Of a stretch of DNA of 14,950 nt, positions 6,528 to 14,447 are shown piece after piece (positions within the stretch are counted from its first letter, which is position 1; every line of letters starts with the position of its first letter). The translations under genes and the position numbers were made by a program. The notes beneath the pieces are model-generated. The model was not told the DNA's origin and did not search any database. It saw nothing but the letters and a program-made list of their open reading frames with translations. Source of the DNA: JACKOD01 sp041591635 (GTDB lineage: Bacteria > Pseudomonadota > Gammaproteobacteria > Pseudomonadales > Oleiphilaceae); NCBI GenBank assembly GCA_041591635.1, contig JBFHRO010000067.1, positions 1 to 14,950 on the forward strand. The letters run 5' to 3'.

Positions 6528-7322
6528 TCAAAAAAAGGTGCCATCGATCGGCGACGAAGCCGACGCATACAGCTTGCGCGGCATGCGGCCCGCCAGCCAG
6601 GCCTCACGCCCCGATTCCACTGCCAGCTTCATGGCACGGGCCATACGCACCGGGTCTTGCGCGGCGGCAATGGCCGTGTTCATCAACACACCATCACAGC
6701 CCATCTCCATGGCAATGGTGGCGTCGGAGGCGGTTCCTACCCCGGCATCCACCAGAATCGGCACCTTGGCATTTTCCAGGATCAGGCGGATATTGTAGGG
6801 GTTGCGGATTCCCAGCCCGGAGCCAATGGGGGCCCCCAGGGGCATGACGGCGATACAGCCCATTTCTTCCAGCCGTTTGGCAATCAGCGGGTCATCGGTG
6901 GTGTACACCATGACCTTGAAACCATCGTCGATCAGCGCCTGGGCGGCCACCAGGGTTTCCGTGATGTCGGGGTAAAGGGTCTTCTGATCACCCAGCACTT
7001 CCAGCTTTACCAGGGCATGACCATCCAGCAACTCGCGAGCCAGCTTGCAGGTTCGTATGGCATCCTTGGCGGTGTAGCAACCGGCGGTGTTGGGCAAGAT
7101 GGTGTAACGCTCCGGCGGCAGCACATCCAGCAGATTCGGCTCGTTGGGATGCTGGCCGATATTGGTTCGGCGCACGGCCACGGTCACAATCTCGGCACCG
7201 CTGGCCTCTATGGCGCGGCGGGTTTCGTCCAGATCCTTGTATTTTCCCGTGCCCACCAAAAGGCGTGAGCGGTAGGTTTTGCCATCAATCACCAAGGGTG
7301 TGTCGCTTCGCATGGTCGTCAT
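6528..7322 (-). CDS. thiG: Thiazole synthase
   Basis: ThiG forms the thiazole phosphate ring of thiamine from 1-deoxy-D-xylulose 5-phosphate, dehydroglycine and sulfur carried by the ThiS thiocarboxylate, in the cytoplasm. The 264-residue TIM-barrel protein has the family pattern throughout: SRLLVGTGKY (19-28), EIVTVAVRRTNI (44-55), LPNTAGCYTA (76-85), the Schiff-base lysine in LVKLEVLGD (Lys106), VMPLGAPIGSGLGI, VDAGVGTASDA and GCDGVLMNTAIAAA. The start ATG at 7322 has GAGG 5 bases upstream; an ATG three codons on is also possible. thiS lies 51 bases upstream on the same strand, so the two are co-transcribed. A hairpin terminator follows. The other thiamine genes (thiC, thiE, thiF, thiH or thiO) are not in the window. 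Confidence 0.97.
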   Translation of the reverse strand: MTTMRSDTPLVIDGKTYRSRLLVGTGKYKDLDETRRAIEASGAEIVTVAVRRTNIGQHPNEPNLLDVLPPERYTILPNTAGCYTAKDAIRTCKLARELLDGHALVKLEVLGDQKTLYPDITETLVAAQALIDDGFKVMVYTTDDPLIAKRLEEMGCIAVMPLGAPIGSGLGIRNPYNIRLILENAKVPILVDAGVGTASDATIAMEMGCDGVLMNTAIAAAQDPVRMARAMKLAVESGREAWLAGRMPRKLYASASSPIDGTFF

Positions 7323-7373
7323 AACACCTCTATTGTTCTGTCAATTACTGCCGTTGTGAATGTGCAAATTGCC

Positions 7374-7574
7374 TCAGCCGCCACCGATAGCGTGCACGAT
7401 TTCGACCCGGTCGCCCTGTTGCAGCAAGGTCTGGCGATATTCGCTACGCGGTACTATGTCCAGATTTACCTCTACGGCCAGACGGCGCCCTTCCAGCCCC
7501 AGCAGCACAATAAGCTCCTGTACCGACAGCGGCTGCGGCAGCTGTTTGTGCTCACCGTTTACGCTAATGTCCAT
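7374..7574 (-). CDS. thiS: Thiamine biosynthesis sulfur-carrier protein
   Basis: ThiS is a ubiquitin-fold sulfur carrier. Its C-terminal glycine is adenylated (by ThiF or a MoeB-like enzyme) and converted to a thiocarboxylate that feeds ThiG. The 66-residue length, the MDISVNGE start, the AVEVNLDIVPRSEY segment, the GDRVEIVHAIGGG end and the required terminal Gly-Gly all fit ThiS. It is followed 51 bases later by thiG, its usual partner. ATG at 7574 is preceded by a weak AGAGAG. The 94 bases upstream, between apaH and thiS, contain no recognisable TPP riboswitch. They hold an ATCGAT-T-ATCGAT repeat around 7629 but no clear promoter, so transcription may come from the apaH operon. Confidence 0.95.
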   Translation of the reverse strand: MDISVNGEHKQLPQPLSVQELIVLLGLEGRRLAVEVNLDIVPRSEYRQTLLQQGDRVEIVHAIGGG

Positions 7575-7668
7575 TTCTGACTCTCTATGCCTCTAGGGTC
7601 TCTACTATTTCTCGACCCAGTCAATTCATCGATAATCGATCACCCTGGCTGATCTTTGCGGACAAGCC

Positions 7669-8508
7669 TTAATCGTCCTGCGCGGCCGGCCCGATACAAG
7701 CCTGGGTCCAGAAGCGGCGTGAGCGATCACACAGCGAACCCAAGTCCAGCAAGGTGAGATGATTCCCCCACACACAGCCGGTGTCCAGACCTATATAACG
7801 CTCATGCTGCAGTTTACCCATGAGTGCGGCCCAGTGGCCAAACAAAATACGGGTGGATTCGGTTCGCGGGTACTCAAACCAGGCCTTAAACCCCGGCGGC
7901 GCATTTTCGGGTTCGAATTTGTTGCCAAAATCCAGGGTGCCGTCGGCACCAACAAAACGCATCCGGGTCAGATAATTGGTGATCACCCGCAAGCGCGTGA
8001 GCCCTGACAGGCTATCGCTCCAGCAGGCTGGCTCGTTGCCGTACATGGCGGTCAAAAAGGCGTTGGCCTGCGGCCCCTGAAGCACAGCCTCGACCTCGCG
8101 GGCATAACCCGCCGCCTGAGCCAGAGTCCAGATATGGGGCAACCCGGCATGGGTCATGACCAGCCCCAGAGCTGGGTCTTCGATCAATAAAGGTTGCTGT
8201 GCCAGCCAGTGGGTTAACTCGTTGCCATCCGGGGCTTGCAGGATATCCTGAAAGCTGTCTTTGCGTTTGCATTTCTGGGCGCCGCGGGCCACTGCCAGCA
8301 GGTGCAGGTCATGGTTGCCCAGCACCACGCGGGCCGCCTGATCCAGCCCACGCACAAACCGCAGGGTTTGCAGCGATTTCGGCCCCCGGTTGACCAGATC
8401 CCCCACCACCCAGAGCTGATCACAGGCAGGATCAAAGCGCACCTGATCGAGCAGTCGGCGCAATTCGTCGTAGCAACCCTGCAGGTCACCCACGGCATAC
8501 TGGGTCAC
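7669..8508 (-). CDS. apaH: Bis(5'-nucleosyl)-tetraphosphatase (symmetrical), diadenosine tetraphosphatase
   Basis: ApaH splits Ap4A symmetrically into two ADP and, in E. coli, removes Np4 caps from RNA. The 279-residue protein has the metallophosphatase motifs GDLQGC (7-12), GDLVNRGP (36-43), GNHDLHLLAVA (64-74), THAG, FGHWAALMGK and LDTGCVWG. The first motif has Gln where E. coli ApaH has the His of GDVHG; as I recall, this is normal in Pseudomonas-type ApaH and does not indicate inactivation. The start is GTG at 8508, whose last two bases overlap the rsmA TGA stop in GTGA. An AGAGGGGG ribosome binding site lies within the rsmA end, which points to translational coupling. apaG, commonly between rsmA and apaH, is missing. 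Confidence 0.96.
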   Translation of the reverse strand: MTQYAVGDLQGCYDELRRLLDQVRFDPACDQLWVVGDLVNRGPKSLQTLRFVRGLDQAARVVLGNHDLHLLAVARGAQKCKRKDSFQDILQAPDGNELTHWLAQQPLLIEDPALGLVMTHAGLPHIWTLAQAAGYAREVEAVLQGPQANAFLTAMYGNEPACWSDSLSGLTRLRVITNYLTRMRFVGADGTLDFGNKFEPENAPPGFKAWFEYPRTESTRILFGHWAALMGKLQHERYIGLDTGCVWGNHLTLLDLGSLCDRSRRFWTQACIGPAAQDD

Positions 8509-9356
8509 TCAACCCCCTCTGGCTCGTTCTGCAGATTATCCGCCTCTGGTGCATGGTCGGCCAGCCAGTCGGCCAGTGCCACAAATTCGGCCAGTGTCAG
8601 GGTTTCAGGCCGGCGCACCGGATCTATCCCGAGTTCCTGCATCACCGAGGCCTCAAGCAGCGACCCCAAGGCATTACGCAAGGTTTTGCGGCGCTGGGTA
8701 AAAGCGGTTCGCACCACCCGCTGCAGCCAGCGCACATCCTTGGCCGGCGTTGGCAAGTGAGCGTGAGGCACCAGGCGGACAATGGCCGATTCCACCTTGG
8801 GCTGGGGCCGAAAGGCGTGGGGCGGCACCAGAAACAGGGGCTGCACCCGGCAATAATACTGCGCCATGATGCCCAGGCGACCGTAGTGACTGTCACCCGG
8901 CTGGGCGCCCAGCCGTTCCACCACTTCTTTTTGCAGCATGAAGTGCATGTCTTTGATGTTGCGTGTGTGTTGCAGCAAATGAAAGATCAGCGGGGTTGAA
9001 ATGTTGTAGGGCAGATTGCCTACCAGGCGCAGTGGTCGTTCGGCACTGGCCAGGCGGTTAAAGTCGAACTTCAGCGCATCGCCCTCATGCACAACAAAAT
9101 CGGGATAATTAAAGAACTTCACCTTGAGGCCGGGAATCAGATCCCGATCCAGTTCAACCACCTGCAGCTTGCCATCGCCTTCTTCGAGCAACACCTGGGT
9201 GAGTGCCCCAAGGCCAGGGCCGATTTCGACCAGGTTATCTCCCGCCCGCGGGCCGATTCCGCGCACTATCTTGTCGATAACGCCATGATCCTGCAAAAAA
9301 TTCTGGCCAAAGCGCTTGCGCGCCTGATGCCCTTGCAACCCTGTGTGCTTTGCCAT
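8505..9356 (-). CDS. rsmA: 16S rRNA (adenine1518-N6/adenine1519-N6)-dimethyltransferase
   Basis: RsmA (KsgA) dimethylates two adjacent adenines in the 3' hairpin of 16S rRNA late in 30S assembly, using S-adenosylmethionine. The 283-residue protein shows KRFGQNFLQD (14-23), the SAM-binding VEIGPGLGALT (43-53), VELD (67-70) at the ribose-binding acidic position, EGDALKFD (91-98) and catalytic motif IV NLPYNIS (114-120). Family regions QKEVVERL and YYCRV...VPPHAFRPQPKVESAIVRL follow. ATG at 9356 is directly adjacent to the end of pdxA (stop 9359-9357), with AAAGG about 4-5 bases upstream inside pdxA. The acidic C-terminal extension (EADNLQNEPEGVE) is slightly longer than in E. coli. Confidence 0.97.
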   Translation of the reverse strand: MAKHTGLQGHQARKRFGQNFLQDHGVIDKIVRGIGPRAGDNLVEIGPGLGALTQVLLEEGDGKLQVVELDRDLIPGLKVKFFNYPDFVVHEGDALKFDFNRLASAERPLRLVGNLPYNISTPLIFHLLQHTRNIKDMHFMLQKEVVERLGAQPGDSHYGRLGIMAQYYCRVQPLFLVPPHAFRPQPKVESAIVRLVPHAHLPTPAKDVRWLQRVVRTAFTQRRKTLRNALGSLLEASVMQELGIDPVRRPETLTLAEFVALADWLADHAPEADNLQNEPEGVE

Positions 9357-10391
9357 TTAACCTTTCTCGCTCATCGGGAATCTGGAACTGCCCTTGCCAT
9401 CACCCGCGCGGCCCGCATCACCGGCCGCCTGCATCTGCCGGGCATAGGCCAAGGCAACCTTGAGACTGCCGCAGTCCGCCCGCCCCGTGCCGGCCAGATC
9501 CAGGGCGGTGCCATGATCCACCGAGGTGCGAATGACAGGCAGGCCCAGAGTAACATTGACCGCCGCGCCGAATCCCTTGTATTTCAGCACCGGCAGCCCC
9601 TGGTCATGGTACATGGCCAAAACCGCATCGGCATCGTGCAGCAGTTTTGGCGTGAACAGCGTATCGGCCGGCAAGGGGCCGGTCAGTTGCATGCCCTGGG
9701 TACGAAAGGTTTCCAGCACCGGTGTGATCACGTCGATTTCCTCGCGCCCCAGGTGGCCACCCTCACCCGCATGGGGGTTGAGTCCCGCCACCAGAATCCG
9801 GGGCCGGGCAATGCCAAACCGGCTGACCAGATCCCCGTGCAGTATCGATATCACCTGGCGCAGCAAGGCAGGCGTAATGGCATCGGCCACCTGACGCAGC
9901 GGCAAATGAGTGGTGGCCAGCGCCACCCGCAGGCCCTCGGTTGCCAGCATCATTACTACCTGCGGCACGCCGCAGTAATCCTGAAAGTATTCGGTGTGGC
10001 CGGTAAAGGCAATACCGGCATCGTTGATAATGCCTTTGTGCACCGGCGCAGTCACAATGCCACAGAAGTCGCCCGCCAGGGCCCCCGCCACGGCCAGACG
10101 CAGGGTTTCCAGCACATAGGGCGCGTTGGCAACCTGCAAGCGGCCCGCGGTTACTGGCTCGGCCAGTGGCGTCGCCTTGACCCACAACTCACCTGCCTGG
10201 CAGGGCGGGCCGGCCTCTCCCTGCCAAAGTCTGATCGTCAGGGGCAACCCCAGAAGTGATGCACGCTGGCGTAACAATTCGGGATCCGCAATGGCCACGA
10301 CCCCATCGAGTAATCCGGCATGGGCCAGTTGCACGCACAGATCCGGGCCGATACCCGCCGGCTCGCCGCAGGTCAGGGCCAGAGGCGCCAT
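9357..10391 (-). CDS. pdxA: 4-hydroxythreonine-4-phosphate dehydrogenase
   Basis: PdxA oxidises 4-phosphohydroxy-L-threonine, NAD-dependently, in the DXP-dependent route to pyridoxal phosphate. I place the start at ATG 10391, one base after the surA stop; longer versions would run into surA. The 344 residues begin MAPLALTCGEPAGIGPDL. The three metal-binding histidines fall at His162 (THLPL), His207 (NPHAGEGGHLG) and His262 (YHDQGLPVLKYKGFG), spaced exactly as in E. coli PdxA (166, 211, 266). Other hallmarks are TAPVHKGIINDAGI-FTGHTEY (114-135), GPLPADTLF and RTSVDHGTALDLAGTG. The C-terminus has a Gly/Ser/Lys-rich tail of about 15 residues before rsmA. The weak ribosome binding site (AATAGG) and 1-base gap suggest coupling to surA translation. 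Confidence 0.96.
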   Translation of the reverse strand: MAPLALTCGEPAGIGPDLCVQLAHAGLLDGVVAIADPELLRQRASLLGLPLTIRLWQGEAGPPCQAGELWVKATPLAEPVTAGRLQVANAPYVLETLRLAVAGALAGDFCGIVTAPVHKGIINDAGIAFTGHTEYFQDYCGVPQVVMMLATEGLRVALATTHLPLRQVADAITPALLRQVISILHGDLVSRFGIARPRILVAGLNPHAGEGGHLGREEIDVITPVLETFRTQGMQLTGPLPADTLFTPKLLHDADAVLAMYHDQGLPVLKYKGFGAAVNVTLGLPVIRTSVDHGTALDLAGTGRADCGSLKVALAYARQMQAAGDAGRAGDGKGSSRFPMSEKG

Positions 10392-10392
10392 C

Positions 10393-11769
10393 CTATTCAC
10401 TGACTGAGCCCGCGTCGGCAGATGCCGTCCCGTCCTTGATTTCCACAAAGGCCTCGCCACGGATTTCCCGCAGCCAGTTCACCAGTTCCTCTTCGTACTT
10501 GCGCCGGTGAATGATCTGGCGCGCCTGATTTTCCTGCAATGCAGCCCCCATATCGTGGGTGCGTCGCTCCAGCACCTCGATGAGGTGCCAGCCATACTCT
10601 GTCTGCACCGGCTGGCTGAGTTTGCCCAGGGGCAAGCGTTTCATCACCTCATCAAACGAAGGTACTGTGTCACCGGGGCCGAGCCACCCCATTTCACCGC
10701 CACTGATGGCCGATACCGGGTCATCGGAGTTCGCCCGCGCCAGTGCGCCAAAATCTTCGCCCTGGACAATCCGGTCGTGGAGCTTGAACACCATCTCCCG
10801 CGCTTCTTCTTCGGAGCGGATTTCACTGGGCTTGATCAGAATATGCCGGGCCCGGGCCTGCTCCACCAGATGCGAGCCGCCCCCGCGTTTGTCGAGCACC
10901 GCCACGATGTGATAACCGCTGCCGGTACGCACCGCCGGTGAAGCCTGATTGAGTGCCAGCGAGGGAATCACATCGGCGGCAATCGAAGGCAATTCGTTTT
11001 CCTTGCGCCATCCCAGCACCCCGCCCTGCAGGGCGTTACGGCCATCGGAAAACTCCACTGCAACCTGTTTGAAGTCTACGCCTTCCTTGAGTTTGGCCAG
11101 AATAGTGTCAAGTTTTGCCTTGGCGGTCGCCTCGTCAGCGGGCGTCGGCCGATCGGGCAGTGCGACCATGATATGCCCCAGATAGTATTCGGCAGCGGTG
11201 CGCTCGCGTCCCTCTTGAGACGCCAGAAAAACGCCAATTTCCTGATCTGTCACCCGCACCCGGCGGTCCACCTTGCGCTGCTGCAGGCGGCTGATGATCA
11301 TTTCCCGGCGAATCTGTTCGCGTGCTTCCGGGTAGGACAAGCCCTCGGCCTTAAGCGCGGCCTGAAACTCGGGCAACGACAGGCCGTTGCGCTCGGCAAT
11401 ATTGGCCATGGTTTCGTTGAGCTGGTTATCACTGACGCGCAACCCCTGGGTTTCCGCCATCTGCAGCTGGATGTTCTCCAGAATCAGCTGATCCAGTACC
11501 CGCTTTTTGAATACTTCCCGCGGCGGCAAGGCGGTGCCCTGGCTGGCCAGGCGAGTTCCCACCGTGGTCATGCGCCGGTTGAGTTCGGATTCCATCACGA
11601 TATCGTCATCTACCAGTGCAATAACCTTGTCCAGGGGCTGCACCTTCGCCGCCACACCGGGTGTCTGCAACAACAGCCAGCTCCCCAGCAACGCCGGCGC
11701 CGGAAGAACGCTGGCGAGGGCCAGCAGCAGGCCGCCCACGCATTGGCTGGTACGATTCTTACCCTTCAT
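10393..11769 (-). CDS. surA: Periplasmic chaperone and peptidyl-prolyl isomerase SurA
   Basis: SurA escorts unfolded outer-membrane proteins, including LptD, through the periplasm to the BAM complex. The 458-residue protein has an N-terminal signal (hydrophobic GGLLLALASVLPAPALL, cleavage likely near VAA at residue 41). A SurA N domain (KVIALVDDDIVMESELNRR and FKKRVLDQLILENIQLQMA) comes next, then two parvulin domains: P1 about 194-295 (YYLGHIMVALP to GSGYHIVAVLD) and P2 about 305-403 (ARARHILIKPSEI to EYGWHLIEVLERR), and a short C-terminal helix. It is somewhat longer than the E. coli protein (428 residues), mainly at the N-terminus. The start ATG at 11769 has AGGA 8 bases upstream. It lies 39 bases after lptD and abuts pdxA. 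Confidence 0.97.
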   Translation of the reverse strand: MKGKNRTSQCVGGLLLALASVLPAPALLGSWLLLQTPGVAAKVQPLDKVIALVDDDIVMESELNRRMTTVGTRLASQGTALPPREVFKKRVLDQLILENIQLQMAETQGLRVSDNQLNETMANIAERNGLSLPEFQAALKAEGLSYPEAREQIRREMIISRLQQRKVDRRVRVTDQEIGVFLASQEGRERTAAEYYLGHIMVALPDRPTPADEATAKAKLDTILAKLKEGVDFKQVAVEFSDGRNALQGGVLGWRKENELPSIAADVIPSLALNQASPAVRTGSGYHIVAVLDKRGGGSHLVEQARARHILIKPSEIRSEEEAREMVFKLHDRIVQGEDFGALARANSDDPVSAISGGEMGWLGPGDTVPSFDEVMKRLPLGKLSQPVQTEYGWHLIEVLERRTHDMGAALQENQARQIIHRRKYEEELVNWLREIRGEAFVEIKDGTASADAGSVSE

Positions 11770-11808
11770 AGAAACATCCTAAACCGGAAATAGTGTTGGC
11801 AGGCACTT

Positions 11809-14247
11809 CTACTTCACGCCCCGCCATTGATTGTTGTGAGACTCATAGCCCGGGATTTCCTGATCGATTTCCCGCACATTGGCTCCGGTGCCGCCCAGCC
11901 CCTTGAGTTCGAAGCGGAACATGATGCCATGACTGAGCCGGGTGTCATCCTGCAGCTTACTGTGCGACATCAGCTGGGCCCGCCAGCAGCAGCCCTTGTA
12001 CTCCAGCCCCGCCAGGGTCCCTATGGTGCGCTGGTCGATAAGATCATACAGCCAACGCCCAAACACCGAGATCTGATCCGAAACCGGCATGATGGCCGAT
12101 ACGTCGGACTGCTCGATCCGGTCTGCCACCACCAGGTCATCCTTGAATCTGTGGCCGGCGTTGAGCACCCAGGCATAGTCGGGCGAATGCACGGCCAGGC
12201 GGCTGCTGCCCTCGGCCGTTTCGGATGAACGGGCATCCCACAACCCTGTGACATAGGCATCAATCCAGTCCAGCGGCCGCAACTGCAACTCGCCCGCCAG
12301 CTTGGAATCACTGCGGGTGTTGGCACCCACCCCGTTGAGGCCCACTTCCCGGTCTTCGAAGTAGTAGACCTGCCCCACGCTGATCACGGCCCGGTCAATG
12401 CCGCGACTGTCTTCGGTGAAGCGGGTGGTCATGGCAACGGTCAGACGGTTGTTGTCACCCACCCGGTCGCCACCGTTAAAGCGGTCGTCACTGAACAGCT
12501 GGGAAAAACTGAAGGACTTGAGCGAGGTATCAAATACCGGTACATCATCCTGATTGGGCGCATCGGAGTATACATAAAACAGCCGTGGCTCCAGGGTCTG
12601 GTTGTAGGCCAGGTCATTCATGCTGAACAATCGGTCGAAATACAGCCCCGAGTCGAGCGTATAAAAAGGGACGGTACGGCTGCGGTGATCCTCACCCAGA
12701 TCGTAGTCTTCGAGCAGGTAATCGGTATGATCGACACTGAACGCCGGAATCACGAAGCTGTATTCGTTCTCAAGTGGCAGCGATACCTTGGGGGTGTGAC
12801 GCAAACGGCTGCCAGTGGCCCGACTCAGTCCGGTCAGGTTGTGATTGTCGCGTTCAAAATACACGTACTGGGAATCCCACCGCCACGACAGGGTATCGCC
12901 CGCCCAGACGCCACCCAGGTTGAGTTCAGGCAGGCGCTGATAGGGTTTGTCGGCGTCCAGAATGGTACTGTCGATGGTTTGGTAACCGTGCAGGATACTG
13001 CTGAACTGCCAGGTTTCGCCGACAAAATCGGTGCGCAATTCCCGATCCAGGTGCGTGGTCTGATCAATCGACAACGAGTGATTCAGATCCTTCAGGTACT
13101 GGTTGTCCGAAATCTGATTGTAGTTGACGGTGGTCGTCCACTGGCGGTTCCAGCGCGACTGGTTGTCCAGATCCAGCGCCCAGCGCTCGCCCGATTTACC
13201 GGGATGCTTGCGCGCAAACTCGTCATCCTCGGCAATGTAACCAATGGCGGTATCGGTTTGGCCGTACCAGCCCAGATACCGGCCTTCCAGCTCATTGTGC
13301 AGCCCGCGGCCATGGATGTACTGGGGCGTGAGCGTAGCGTCGTAGTTGGGTGCCAGGTTGAAATAGTACGGGGTGGTCAGGTACATGCCCCGCCCGGTGT
13401 TGGAGGTGCCCACCATGGGGTAAAGAAAACCGCTTTTGCGCCGGTCGTCAATCGGAAACGAAAACCAGGGCAGGTACAGCACAGGCACATCCTGCACGCG
13501 GAAAGTGACGTTGCGTGCCCGCCCGGTTCCCTCGTTCTGATCCAGTTTCACCCGCTTGGCGCGGATCGACCAGGATTTGTCATCCGGATCACAGGTGGTG
13601 AACACGCCCTTTTCAATGATCAGAAACTCGGGCTCGGGACGACGCACATGGCGCGCCGAGCCGCGGATTTCCGAGTCATGCAAGAGAAAACTCGCCTCAT
13701 CCAGCTCAAACTTGCCGGTGCCTTGCTGAAAGCGGGCTTCCTCGCCGGTCATGATAAAGTCGGGGCCGCGAAACTGCACCCGCCCCTGCAGATCACTTAC
13801 CCCCGATGCCAGATCCAGGCTGGCCCGATCCACCTCAAGGGAGTAAGCGCCTTGCTGCAGAAACACATTGCCTTGCGCTTCGATTGCCCGGCCTTCCTCC
13901 CACTGGGCTTCATCCGCCTGCAGGTAAATCGGCAGCGACGACTGCGGGATGCGGGTATCAAATGACGGCAAGGGCGGCTGAACATAAGCCCCGGAGCAAT
14001 AGGGCGGTATCCCGGCGCGCTGGGCATCGGTCAGTTGTGACAGGGGGCGCCAGTCTATCTCGGCGGCGCTGGCTCGCGCCGTATCGGGAGATGGCGGCAC
14101 AGATTCCTCAGCCCGGACCAGCGACGACAGACTCACTGCGCAGATCGCCGCCAGTCCCAGGCAGCGCCAGCGCACGCCGCCAGAGGTTACTGTGACGCGG
14201 ATTCGCGGGCCTGCCTGCGAGTCTTGCACTCGCCAATACCTGGTCAT
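11809..14247 (-). CDS. lptD: LPS-assembly outer-membrane protein LptD
   Basis: LptD, with the lipoprotein LptE, inserts lipopolysaccharide into the outer leaflet of the outer membrane. The 812-residue protein has a signal peptide (cleavage after VRA, residue 46), a periplasmic beta-jellyroll (about 105-225, SSLPIYLQADEAQW onward) and a C-terminal beta-barrel (about 260-780; opening YLPWFSFPIDDRRKSGFLYP). All four cysteines known to form the two inter-domain disulfides in E. coli LptD are present: Cys84 (PPYCSGAYVQP), Cys219 (TTCDPDD) and the pair Cys753-Cys754 (GCCWRAQL). ATG at 14247 is preceded by GGAGA about 10 bases upstream. A 5' leader of unknown length contains an inverted repeat at 14311-14338. 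It is the first gene of the lptD-surA-pdxA-rsmA-apaH run and divergent from the amgK-like gene. Confidence 0.97.
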   Translation of the reverse strand: MTRYWRVQDSQAGPRIRVTVTSGGVRWRCLGLAAICAVSLSSLVRAEESVPPSPDTARASAAEIDWRPLSQLTDAQRAGIPPYCSGAYVQPPLPSFDTRIPQSSLPIYLQADEAQWEEGRAIEAQGNVFLQQGAYSLEVDRASLDLASGVSDLQGRVQFRGPDFIMTGEEARFQQGTGKFELDEASFLLHDSEIRGSARHVRRPEPEFLIIEKGVFTTCDPDDKSWSIRAKRVKLDQNEGTGRARNVTFRVQDVPVLYLPWFSFPIDDRRKSGFLYPMVGTSNTGRGMYLTTPYYFNLAPNYDATLTPQYIHGRGLHNELEGRYLGWYGQTDTAIGYIAEDDEFARKHPGKSGERWALDLDNQSRWNRQWTTTVNYNQISDNQYLKDLNHSLSIDQTTHLDRELRTDFVGETWQFSSILHGYQTIDSTILDADKPYQRLPELNLGGVWAGDTLSWRWDSQYVYFERDNHNLTGLSRATGSRLRHTPKVSLPLENEYSFVIPAFSVDHTDYLLEDYDLGEDHRSRTVPFYTLDSGLYFDRLFSMNDLAYNQTLEPRLFYVYSDAPNQDDVPVFDTSLKSFSFSQLFSDDRFNGGDRVGDNNRLTVAMTTRFTEDSRGIDRAVISVGQVYYFEDREVGLNGVGANTRSDSKLAGELQLRPLDWIDAYVTGLWDARSSETAEGSSRLAVHSPDYAWVLNAGHRFKDDLVVADRIEQSDVSAIMPVSDQISVFGRWLYDLIDQRTIGTLAGLEYKGCCWRAQLMSHSKLQDDTRLSHGIMFRFELKGLGGTGANVREIDQEIPGYESHNNQWRGVK

Positions 14248-14310
14248 TCAGTCGTTGTCTCCATAACCACCCTGATGCAATACCCGCGTGACACATAAAA
14301 CCCCGGGCAA

Positions 14311-14338
14311 GGTGCAGAATGATAAACGCTCCTGCACC
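14311..14338. repeat. Inverted repeat in the lptD/amgK intergenic region
   Basis: GGTGCAG (14311-14317) and CTGCACC (14332-14338) form perfect 7-bp arms separated by 14 bases that include AATGATAAAC. The repeat lies 64-91 bases upstream of the lptD start. It could be a regulator site or a leader-RNA hairpin; no factor is assigned. Confidence 0.35.
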
Positions 14339-14349
14339 CACACTCCACC

Positions 14350-14378
14350 GCTTTTACCCTGAATTCATGCTTTTACCC
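14350..14378. repeat. 10-bp direct repeat GCTTTTACCC, two copies
   Basis: GCTTTTACCC occurs at 14350-14359 and again at 14369-14378, with starts 19 bases apart, close to two helical turns. The second copy covers the candidate amgK -35 element. This geometry fits cooperative binding of a regulator to one DNA face. The regulator is unknown. Confidence 0.4.
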
Positions 14379-14399
14379 ATCAGGGAAAGACGTTATCCT
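14372..14399 (+). promoter_or_regulatory. Possible promoter of the amgK-like gene
   Basis: TTTACC (14372-14377) and TATCCT (14394-14399), each 4 of 6 to the sigma-70 consensus, are separated by 16 bases. Transcription would start about 40 bases upstream of the ATG at 14448. No stronger candidate was seen between the two genes. Confidence 0.4.
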
Positions 14400-14447
14400 G
14401 TGCGCCAATTGCAACAACCAAATTTTGCTTTATTGGGCGAGGCTGTG

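Noticed and set aside
7575..7668. TPP riboswitch ahead of thiS
   Set aside because: I looked for the conserved THI-box segments (such as CTGAGA) and did not find them; the gap is also short for the full element.
7669..8508. Inactivated ApaH because of GDLQGC in place of GDVHGC
   Set aside because: The Gln variant is, as I recall, standard in Pseudomonas-type ApaH, and all other metal-binding motifs are intact.
9087..10259. 390-codon plus-strand open frame
   Set aside because: Antisense to pdxA and rsmA, both clearly real on the minus strand.
10392..10460. Longer N-terminus for PdxA
   Set aside because: It would overlap surA by about 68 bases; family homology begins at MAPLALTCGEPAG, encoded from 10391.
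12685..13965. 426-codon plus-strand open frame
   Set aside because: It is the antisense shadow of lptD, whose disulfide cysteines and barrel motifs are intact on the minus strand.
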